NCBI RefSeq assembly: GCF_000002985.6
Contig: NC_003281.10
Coordinates: forward strand, 7,130,001 to 7,194,000
Origin: Caenorhabditis elegans
Lineage: Eukaryota > Nematoda > Chromadorea > Rhabditida > Rhabditidae
DNA: 64,000 nt
Direction of reading: 5' to 3'
Part shown: positions 25,520 through 34,839 of the stretch, one piece after another
Layout of the letters: every line of letters begins with the position of its first letter
Position numbering within the stretch: position 1 is the first letter of the stretch
The notes under the pieces: model-generated
Seen by the model: the letters and a program-made list of their open reading frames with translations, nothing else
The model's database searches: none
What the model was told of the DNA's origin: nothing
Made by a program: the position numbers and the translations under genes

Positions 25520-26348
25520 TTTTCGACACGAGTCACTCGCGGCACTAGAGAGACTCTAAAGATTAAAATAAATTTTCAGTAGTACGGTAAAACCCAAACG
25601 TGGCAATATAATATGAATAAAACCCAAAGTACGCATAATTTGAAAAGTGTGCGTGGGGTAATAGAGAGAATAGAGAAGCTGTCCTTTTTCTCTTGAAAAA
25701 GAGCAAGTCCTCTTTTCTACATCGTCCTTTTTCTTCATCTTCTTCCAGTTTGTCTATCTTTTCTGCGTCTCTTCACTCTCAACTCCCCCCACTTTGTCGA
25801 CCACGGGGTATCCCCGTTGGTCTTGTGAAAGTGAGATAGTATTGTGAATCGAGATATCACTAGAGAAACTGAAAAGAACCCCACGCGAGGCACAGAGAAA
25901 CTTCTCCGGACACTCTTTGCTTTTTATTGTCTCTAGCCGTTTCTCTGCGTCTCCAGGGTTCCGGTGTATTCTATGAGGTGTGTGCTGGCTCTATGCCAAG
26001 TCAAGGAATCGAAAAAGCTTTTGAATTCCAAATTTCTAGTAATTTATCATTCAAAAAGGTGAAAAGTAAATAAGGAAAGTTCAGAAAACCAAGAACAAAA
26101 ATACAAGTAAACAATAAAAATATAAAAACCCTTTATTTTCGCATTAAATTTTCTCTCGGATCGATTCTTCCTCTACTTACTATAAAATAAAAATATGAAT
26201 ACAAAAAAGAATTAACACATAATAAAAGGCGAACCGATTTGTGATTGAAGAATCAAATCGAAAACAGAAAATCGAAGACGACGACGACAAAAATCTACGA
26301 AATCTACTGAAAAAAAACAGCTTGGAGCGATGAGAATAAGAGATGGAT

Positions 26349-28803
26349 TTAGTGATGATGGTGCACATAATCCGGATCGTATGAATCCGAATCCAAATCC
26401 AGCGATGTCTCGTGAGATGTCAAATCATCATAGTATGCCTCTCGGAAGTAGTATTCATACCTGAACAATAGAAAAATGTTAATTCGAAAAAAGAATTTTT
26501 TATAAAATTGAAAGTTTAGCTATACGGATTTTTAAAAAGTACAGCTTTAAAAAAAATCTTATGCTGTTGCTTTTGAACTTTTTAAAATGCAAATAACATA
26601 AATAAGAATTCAAAGGTGGAGACTATTCGAATTTTTGCTTCAAATGGTAGAAAATAGACCGTAATGTCCGAATATCATATATTCATGATTCATTTATGTG
26701 GTAATTCAAAAATAATTTTTAACATTTTTGAAAATTGAAAAAATTTATAATTTTTTTGTTTTCGGTATTTTCGGTTCATTTTCTATTACTTAAAGCAAAT
26801 TTTCAAATTGACTCTACTCCACCTTCAAGTTAAATTTCAAATATTGAAAACAACTTACCATGGTTCTGGAAGATGGTGTCCAGTGTGCCATGCATTGAGT
26901 CCTGCTTGATGATCACCATTCTTGGCAATATATCCATAGCCATATGGTGACTTGAGAACCTCTTTACGCATTACGTGAAGGAAGTGTCCAGTATCACGTG
27001 GATTTGTGTACAGCTCTCCAACTTCGTGTTTTGGAATTCCATCGAATGCAAGCATACGGGCATCGTATTTATTGGTGACACTAGAAGATATTATATATTA
27101 TACAATGTGGATGAAACTTTTAAAATTCAATTAAAATACTTTCTCAATGTTATATCAGGGCTGTAGATTTTTACGATATTCGTAAATCGTTTTTTTCGTG
27201 GTTTTTACAAAAATCCATTTTTTGCATTTTTTTTTCAAAAAAAAAACCGAAAAATTCTGTTACCCTGTCGCTGACTGAAAAACACATACTTGTTTGTTTT
27301 TAATTTATGTCTTTCAGTATATCAAAATTAAAAATTGTGTTTTTTTGCTCTTTTTTTTGAATAAAGCGAAATACATTTTTTTTGCTAAAAACACAAAAAA
27401 AACCAAAAATCTTTTGCCTTGATGGGGACACAATTTCGCAGAAATCATTTTCTGTCCATGTTTGCAAAATTTAAAAATAAAAAAAAAACAAGTTTTGGCC
27501 AGTTTCAATTCCTAGAATGTTAAATTTCCTAAAAATTTTGATGGCTTTTTTGTTGGTATTTTCAATAAATTAATCGTTTCGTTTTATCAATGAAAATGTA
27601 TGATCTCGAATATATTTCTCAAAAAAAAAACTCACTATTGTCTCCATCCATTCCATCCAACTGAATCAACAATTGTATTCCACTCTTCCATAACATCACC
27701 ACTGTGCCATTCAAAGAAGTCCAAGTCAAGTCGTTCGATATCCTTTAAAAATTATGTTTTTTTTCTTTTAAGAATTTCGAACTTTTCCTTACCTCAACAA
27801 CAGCATCCGTGTCTCCTGGTTTTGTCCAGTCATAGGCAAGAATCTTCGAGTGATTACGGTATTCACGAAGTGAATCCTTGTAAGACTCCTCAATTGTTTT
27901 TAAGTAACGCTCGTCAACTGTTGCAATTTCGTCTGTCTGAAAATTAATAAAATTTTGAATATCTTTATGAGAAATCTAGCTTACGTTTCCTCGTCTCTTG
28001 ATATTTTCAAGGCATTTATTGGTTGGTGTATTCAAATAAACAACCAAATGAGGCCAGAAATGTAGTTGAGGAAGAGCATTTTTACGGACAAAGTAATAAT
28101 GCTTGAAGTCTAGAAACAATTATTTTGAAAGAAAATTCATGAATACAATAAACGTACATTCATGTCCAATATAATTCTTATCTCTCATTGCATTGGCAAA
28201 AACGAAATCCGAATGTGGAGTACGTTCGAGCACAACTCCTTGACCGGTATTGAGAATATGAGCAAGTGCGTTGAGATATTGATCGAAACGGCAGTTGAAA
28301 ATGCGATCTTGCATGGCAGCTGAGAGTTCACCACTTGGATTCTTATAGAACATGGAAATGTCTGGAAGACGGTAACGAGCTGGGAACTGGAATAATATTA
28401 CATTTAAGAGTTAGGTTGAATTATTATTTACTTTATTATAATAATTGCGAAGATCATTTCCGTAGCGATCGACGAGAATATCGTCCATTCTAAATTCTGG
28501 GAAATGAACGAAGCCGAGTTGATCAGCAAGTTGTTTGGCTAAAGTTGTCTTTCCGGATCCAATATTTCCTTCAACAACGATAAGCTTGGAATTTTGATGG
28601 AAATGAGAACGAGTGTCGTCTTTTAATCCATCAATATAATTGAATCCATTGTGCTTATAGTCCCATGGTTCTGGATGTTCAGATGGAAGTCTTAGAAGAC
28701 TTTTATGAACAACTCCTCTGACTTGATTTGAGAGTGCTCCTGATCTGGAGCAGGCCAGCAAACCGGTTGCCAGCCCTCCCAATTTGCTCATGGAACCCGG
28801 CAT
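26349..28803 (-). CDS. nuo-4: NADH:ubiquinone oxidoreductase 42 kDa subunit (NDUFA10 homologue)
   Basis: Seven exons (28432-28803, 28158-28386, 27985-28109, 27793-27936, 27636-27742, 26859-27080, 26349-26460) give 436 aa. The N-terminus (MPGSMSKLGGLATGLL, then Arg/Ser-rich) is a plausible mitochondrial targeting sequence. A deoxynucleoside-kinase fold follows with P-loop VEGNIGSGKTT, ERTPHSDFVFANAM and YLNTPTNKCLENIKRRGN. NDUFA10 is an accessory subunit of complex I matrix side; the kinase fold is not thought to be catalytic. The C-terminal tail is acidic and ends in a His run (HHHH). It starts 350 bases downstream of the rnp-7 stop on the same strand, which fits a downstream operon position. 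Confidence 0.95.
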
Positions 28804-29152
28804 GATGGTCTTAACAAGGAACAAGATAATAAGATTAAATTGGAAAATGAACAAAATAAAATATTAGAATAGGTTTGAAAACCATTAGAAATAAATTATT
28901 CTACAGAAAATATTGCAATTGAAGCTTTATTAGAATCTGCCCTCGAATAGTTGAACTTCTGAGCAGAAAAAAGTCAATAACTTAAAAATATAAATTAGAA
29001 GATACCGTTCAGGTTTGAAAAAGTGTTTAGGAATACAAAATGATTTGAGAGGACGAGATAGAAAGCAGAAGGAAAAATCGGTAAATTTCAGATCGAAGGA
29101 TACAAAACAAACATAAAAGCGAGGAAAATCCACAAGGCCTTTGGTTTCAGAA
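28804..29152. other. rnp-7/nuo-4 intercistronic region
   Basis: 350 AT-rich bases holding the rnp-7 3' UTR and the nuo-4 5' flank. On the minus strand a TTGTTAAG sequence eight bases before the nuo-4 ATG could serve as trans-splice acceptor. No other feature seen. Confidence 0.45.
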
Positions 29153-31150
29153 TCAACGGCGATCACCATATCGACCTCCACCACCACCTCCGCTACTTCC
29201 ACCACCGCTTCGATATCCACCACCGGATCCTCCACCTGTACTGTATCGGCTTCCTCCACGGTCACCTCCTCTATCACCTCCTCTATCACGATCACCTCCG
29301 TATCCACCACCACCACTTCGATCATTGAAACGATCACGGCCTCTGAAAATATTAATTAAAACAAGTGAAGAAAAATACAAATAAGATGTCGAAATCTTAT
29401 AAAAACTAACCCTCCACCGAATCCGCCACCTCCACCGCGATTATCTCTAAATCCGCCCGATGATTCTCGTCGATCACGATCATTTCCTCCACCATTACGG
29501 TAAGAATCTTGACGTCTATCCCGACTACCACTTCTTTCTCTATCTCGATCCTCGTACCCACCTCCAAATCCAGACGCAATTTCACGTTCTTCAATGACTG
29601 ATTTAGCTTCGCGAGTTTTACGAGTATCTCCTTTTCCACCGCCAAGTCTTCTAGGCAACCATGTCTTCTGAGTACGACCTCTTTCATAGTCGACAACTAG
29701 ACGTTTACCATCAACTTTGATTCCGTCAGCTTTTTTGTAAGCGGCTGAAAATAATACTCGAATATTATGTTCAATAAGGAATAAGGTGAGAGAATACGGA
29801 TTTGTGTGTCTACTCAATAAATATCTTACCTAACCTACCAAAAAAGCGCTCACAGGCCTCCATGTCATTCGCGGAATTGACTACTTACCCAACCACTTAC
29901 CCGCGATTCAGAAAATGTGTTAGACTTCAAACTTACAGACAAAACTTACGGGAAAACTTACAAAAAGCGGCAAGAAACTTACAAAAATAATCCCAAGATG
30001 ATTTTTTTGATGTTTGTGAGGAAAACTTACAAAGCGTGTACCTTACCCATTCAAAAAATAAAAAAATAAATCTGAATTCTTGGATTTTTTCCTAATCTAG
30101 TAGCCTAAATGAAATTCAAAGACCTAGTACTAAAAAAAGAGTTTATATCAGAAATTTTCAGCTTAACAAATTAATAAAGTTTTTAAATGCGATAATATGC
30201 CTAAAACCTTTTTAGCAAGCGTGCAATTTTAAATAATGTTTTTTTTCTTGGAAAGACTCGTTTCTTAAAATGCTAATTCCTTTTTTTTTTAATTTCTTGT
30301 TTTTTATTTGAGCTCACCAACAAACAAACCTATCAGAAATTAATCGATAGGAGAGTTGCGCGCTCTGCCATTCCCATTCATTTCCCAGGATTTCACAATG
30401 GCCGCGTGGCTGTAAAAATTACAAAAATAGGAGCGTGTTCCTTGAAAATTGGTTTTTAAAATAAAATTTCTGTTGTTTTTTTGAGCAAAAGGTTCAGCCA
30501 ATGATTTTTTGTTTTATGACAAACAAACTGCAACCCACTATGCATCTCAGCCTTGTCACTGTATTCGATAAACGCGTAACCACGTGGTTTTCCTGCCTCG
30601 TCGTGGACCATTGTTAACTGGAAAAAACAATGAAAGCTTAACTTGGAAGAAACGAGACACTTACCTTTTTAATTTTACCATACGCTTCGAATTCTCGTCT
30701 CAACTTGCTTTCAGACGTTTCATAGTTCTGAAAATATAAACTAAAACACATTCTAACATTTAAAAAAACGTGCAATTCGTCCAACGAATAGAGTGCGATA
30801 TGGATCCTCCGAAGCTCTTGGATTCTCAGCTGGATTCCACGTGGCGATTCCTTGTTCTACTTTATATGCTAACAATTCATCTTTTTGTCGTCTTTTTTCT
30901 TCTTTTGCTTCAGCTTTTGTTACTACTGGGATTTTTGCTGGAGTATCTTTCGGATCCTGAAAAAAAAATAGCTTCCAAAATAATAAAGTTACGTTCAAAC
31001 CTCAAATAATTGAATATATTGAGCAACTCCAGTCATCGGAGCCCTTTTAGCATTTTTGTCCACTAGTAGGTCCTGGCATGGTGGAAGATATTGCACTGGT
31101 GGTCGTGCTTCGAAAAGCGCCAGAAGATTGGGAGGTAGAAATGCCGTCAT
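29153..31150 (-). CDS. rnp-7: U1 small nuclear ribonucleoprotein 70 kDa (U1-70K)
   Basis: Six exons (31001-31150, 30774-30956, 30665-30727, 30539-30617, 29411-29744, 29153-29342) give 332 aa. It binds stem-loop I of U1 snRNA and helps define 5' splice sites. The U1-70K N-terminal region ([15 protein letters not shown], then [20 protein letters not shown]) is followed by an RRM with RNP2 LFVGRI and RNP1 [10 protein letters not shown], then [19 protein letters not shown] and a C-terminal Arg/Gly/Asp-rich tail (RGGDRGG repeats). RNP2 is continuous only if intron 2 begins with GC (ATT|GCACGT). Intron 4 is unusually long and carries a cluster of 5' splice-site words and an exon-like island. An SL-type acceptor (TTTTCAG) lies six bases before the ATG, 166 bases below syf-2. 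Confidence 0.95.
29883..30030 (-). promoter_or_regulatory. Array of seven GTAAGT words in rnp-7 intron 4
   Basis: On the transcribed (minus) strand GTAAGT occurs at 29883-29888, 29895-29900, 29931-29936, 29944-29949, 29956-29961, 29977-29982 and 30025-30030. Near-matches GTAAGA (29824-29829) and GTAAGG (~30041-30046) flank them. GUAAGU is the +1 to +6 match to the 5' end of U1 snRNA. The expected number by chance in 148 bases is well under one. Confidence 0.8.
30330..30409 (-). other. Candidate poison exon in rnp-7 intron 4
   Basis: An 80-nt GC-rich island in an AT-rich intron, with a TTTTTACAG acceptor immediately upstream and AG|GTTTGT immediately downstream. Joined to exon 4 (phase 1) it reads T-R-P-L then TGA, so inclusion would truncate the protein inside the RRM; 80 is also not a multiple of three. 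Not supported by transcript data here. Confidence 0.5.
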
Positions 31151-31315
31151 GTCACCTGAAAATAATTTTTATTTATTATTTGAGTTTTGTAGGTACAAAG
31201 ATTATCGAATAGAAGAGAGAAAATAGTATGGAATGGGAAGATGAAGAACAAAACAAAAGAAGAAAAAAAGTTGAAAAAATGTCTGAAAAAGAAAATAAAA
31301 AAGCGATCCTCGGTT

Positions 31316-32115
31316 TCAGATAGCTGTTCCACGTTCCAAATCGTCTTTGATATCTTCTGTGTACTTTCCATAGTACTTGTCCAGTTTCTTATTGAATTTC
31401 TTGTTTTTCTCATTGATGTAATCAATTGGCGCGTCAGGATCATAAAGTCTACGACGATGATATTGTTCTCGTCTTTTAACTTGGCCGTGAACATCTTTAG
31501 TGAGCTTATCCATTGCAGCAGTTGTCGGATAGTGATTTCCTGAAAACTCTTTGGTTTTTCTTTGAAATTATGAGTTTTGCTCCTTACCATGAATAAGTGT
31601 GTCAGCAGTTGGGTAAAACTGTTCCCCTCCAACGCATTCTCTCATCTTTTTGTAAGAATCAAGATCTGGATCAAGAGCAGCAGTCAGGCGAGTATGTTGA
31701 CGAAGAGTCATATCTTCGTAAGAAGTAAATCCTTGATCTGGGTTCTTCTTTCTCTTTCTTTTTTGCTCAAGCTTCTCAGTAACATCTGCAGACATCTCTA
31801 AACTGCGAACACGTTCATAGTCCAATCCCTTGTCTTCTGCAGCTTTTCGATCTTGTAGCTCTTTAACCTGCCATTGATCTCTTTCCTTTTTTGCTTCGTG
31901 GTTTTTTGGAAGTTTGCTGCGACGATCTTCTTCAACGACCTACAATTTTAAATTATAATTGAAAATGTAAACGTTAAAACACTAACCTGTTCGTGATTCT
32001 CTTTTCTCGCTCTTTGGCGGAGTTTGTGAAGATCACGGAACCTCTGATTGAAATCCTTCATTTTTGATCCACTGGACGACGGCCCACTGCTGCTCGATTG
32101 TGATTCGGAAGACAT
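31316..32115 (-). CDS. syf-2: SYF2-like pre-mRNA splicing factor
   Basis: Three exons (31987-32115, 31588-31939, 31316-31539) give 234 aa, the size of SYF2/p29. A Ser-rich start is followed by a long charged helical protein ([26 protein letters not shown], then [17 protein letters not shown]) and the SYF2 C-terminal core [21 protein letters not shown]-type [15 protein letters not shown], and [23 protein letters not shown]2 belongs to the Prp19/NTC-associated complex of the active spliceosome, in the nucleus. It is the first gene of the minus-strand syf-2/rnp-7/nuo-4 series and is divergent from the H2C2 zinc-finger gene. Confidence 0.9.
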
Positions 32116-32714
32116 CTAGGAAAAAGTGTTGAAGAGAAATCCAGAAAGTTGAGAAGAAAAGCTACATTGAAACGGAATACAGAATATTTTGAACATCAGA
32201 AAAAGAAGAACCGATATGATTTGAATTCATTTACAATCTATATTTTTTAAACCGATAGTTACATGTTCAAAACATATTAATACTATCCAGCTTTGCGAAA
32301 CAAAGAAGGCTTTCTTAGAAATAAGCATGGTACTATCGATAAGGAGTTCAAAAATGGAAATAAAAACTTTATTTTCTAGTTGAAAATGCTGAGAATCGAG
32401 TCAAAATTGCGAAAATTAATCTGGGCGAGTAGTTCAACACAGCGCACTTGCACAATTTTCTTTTCTCTCCGCTGCGTAGCGGTCGCGTCGCGGTCGTCTA
32501 GTCTTGCGCTCGTCACACCGAACGCGTCAATATGTGACGTTTCGGGCCTTTTCTGCTCACTCTGGCGGTAATTTAAACATATTAAAAATATATTTTAATT
32601 CAAAAATATTTATAATAGACCATTTAAAAGTACTCAACATTATTCCAATTGTTCGTTCTTGTTGTTTTGGGCACTTTGAGTTTTTTCTTAAAATTTTAAT
32701 TTAAATTTCAGCTG
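32116..32714. promoter_or_regulatory. Bidirectional promoter region (syf-2 / H2C2 zinc-finger gene)
   Basis: 599 bases between divergent starts. A GC-rich patch at ~32460-32530 includes the palindrome CGCTGCGTAGCG and several CGCG words; the rest is AT-rich. A TTTCAG acceptor lies directly before the plus-strand ATG at 32715. Confidence 0.45.
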
Positions 32715-34839
32715 ATGATGTTAATGAACAGTACTGAGATAGTTGACGACAACATGGTAGTCGAAGGATATGAGGAAATTGCAGTGGATGACGATATGAA
32801 TGATATGAGAGTGAGTGTGCTTGAATCATTAATTTTCTTTATTCAAATTTAAGGAAATGGTTGCAAATGATGAAGATGACAGTATTCACTATGAAGCCCA
32901 TGATGGAAGCGAATATGGTGGAATGCCAATTGACCAATATCAAGATATTGTTATGTTCAAAACGTAAAAAAAATTTTTCCTGAGTAATATAAATTTAAAG
33001 CATTATTCCAGAACGGACCAAGTTCCTGCAAGTGTCTCCTCTCGTCTTGATCGTAGTGCGCCGAGTCATTGGAGAGCTCGTTGTAAATGTTTTTCAATGG
33101 CGGACGATAGGGAAACTCTTTTGTATTACAATCCCGAGAAGTCTGCGAATACTATTCCAAAAGTAGTAGTGAAGAAAGGAGAAGTTCAAAAAGTCCTTGA
33201 GAGAATTCACGAACTTATTGGTCATCTTGGGCAGAAAAGAACGTAAGTAAAACTACTATAATAATAGCTGACAATTGTTACTTATAGGCAGATGGTCGTG
33301 CTTCGGAAACTCTACTGGCGGTCGGTTCGACAAGATGTTAAAACATTTATTGCCTCTTGTGATTTTTGTACAGCAAAGAAAATACAAGGCAGAAAAATAA
33401 CAAAAGCACCTGTGGATATTACCTCTGAGCATTTTGATATTTCCGTGCTTGTTAGAGATTCTTCCAGCGGAAATGATCGATTTGAGTTTCAATTGGTGGG
33501 ATACAATGAGGATGAAGTTCGCGAAGCATCATTTACAAGGATGACATCATATACATTCAAAGAAACTGAGCATGCATTCAGAAGCAGATACAGTAACCAT
33601 CAGCAGACTGGGGTACGTTAAGAATCTGAGATTCTCTACAACTCTAAGCAAAAATCGTTTTAAATTTACTTTAATTATTGCCAAATTCACAATATTTGCA
33701 TTTTCAAATTTTTAAAAAATATTTTGCAGCCGCCAACGTTCCGTCGACAACCATATGTGAAGAAACACAAAAATCAATCAGTTGGATATCTTCTTCCATT
33801 TCACCAAAGATCTCGTGCCACAGAACCCGAGTTTATCGAAGTTTTTGGGCGCGACATGTTCACTCATCATCCTGATATGATGTATGAAACAGTTCCAGAA
33901 ATGGACGATGGAATGATGAGATCAAGAGAAGAAGTTAAAAGAAAAGATGAAGAACTGCCCAATGCACATCCAGTAACTGTTGGCGGAGCAGTACTGAACT
34001 CGAATAATTTCAAAACGGAAGATGAGGTAAGAAATGAATGAGTCAAGTGTTCTTATTGAATTCCGATCAAAACAAATTATTTTCAGGGAAATCTTGCTGT
34101 CTCTTCTCGTTCTCAAGAATCGACGTCTTCAGCATCACCACAAAAAATGAACCATGAACAGCAAAGATATAGTCAAAAACGTCATTTGGAGATGAGAACT
34201 GGAAGAACGACGAGAGATATGAGAGATTATGAGTCATCTGGACGACAATTATCACCAACTCCAACGACTACAGCTGGACTTTTGAAAAAGAGAAGGCGAG
34301 AGTTGCCAAGTATTCGAGGAATGGCAAATCGTTTCAGTCTGGCAATCGGCGACTCGGATAGAATAGGTAGGTTTTTAAATTTCAGTCTTATTTTGAATGT
34401 TGGAAATTTTTAGATAACACCGAAGTAAATCGCTCAAATCCACATCTGATCGAGTACCCTGATCCTTCGTCTATTCTTCGTGGTGATAATGCAGGATTGC
34501 CTCCCGTTATTATGGCGCCATCCACCAATGATGAAGTATGCAAACTGCAGATCGAGGTATTTCGCATGAAAACCAAAATTGAAATTATAATAAGACACGT
34601 TTCAGGCACTCCAACGTCATATTCATCTACAAAAAATGCAAGAAAAACTACTCCATGAACAGTATGAAGCTTCCATGCGAATTCCAATCACCCGATACAT
34701 CGAACAAGAAGAGGAAGTTCAGGAAGAACAACTCGAAGTTGAGCATCATCATGTCATGGAAAATCATCACCAAGTGTACGAGGAAGTAGAGGAAGAAGTG
34801 GTTCCGCAAAATCCCCGTCGGCACATTCGTCACCAGTAG
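32715..34839 (+). CDS. Protein with integrase-type H2C2 zinc finger and acidic/His-rich C-terminus
   Basis: Eight exons (32715-32810, 32854-32963, 33012-33242, 33288-33612, 33730-34026, 34087-34366, 34414-34556, 34606-34839) give about 571 aa. After an acidic N-terminus, residues ~125-190 read VLERIHELIGHLGQKRT...LRKLYWRSVRQDV...CDFCTAKK. This is the H-x3-H...C-x2-C zinc finger found at the N-terminus of retroelement integrases. No DDE catalytic core, reverse transcriptase or protease follows, and the gene has eight ordinary worm introns, so it is a host gene rather than a mobile element. The middle contains a basic LKKRRRELPSIRG patch. The C-terminus is a charged helix with Glu and His runs (EEEVQEEQLEVEHHH). 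The function is unknown; nuclear DNA binding is an inference from the finger and the basic patch. Confidence 0.85.

Larger units (their letters stand above)
23771..26348. other. Intergenic upstream of ogt-1, no gene seen
   Basis: Candidate ogt-1 upstream region ending in the nuo-4 3' flank. Holds three copies of CTGCGTCTC (24066-24074 reverse, 25763-25771, 25945-25953) and a perfect CRE palindrome TGACGTCA at 25512-25519. Short open frames here are Lys/Arg-rich low complexity and not convincing as genes. Confidence 0.5.

Noticed and set aside
29141-29406. Plus- and minus-strand Ser/Thr- and Val/Glu-rich frames
   Set aside because: Shadows of the RGG-rich tail of rnp-7 in other frames.
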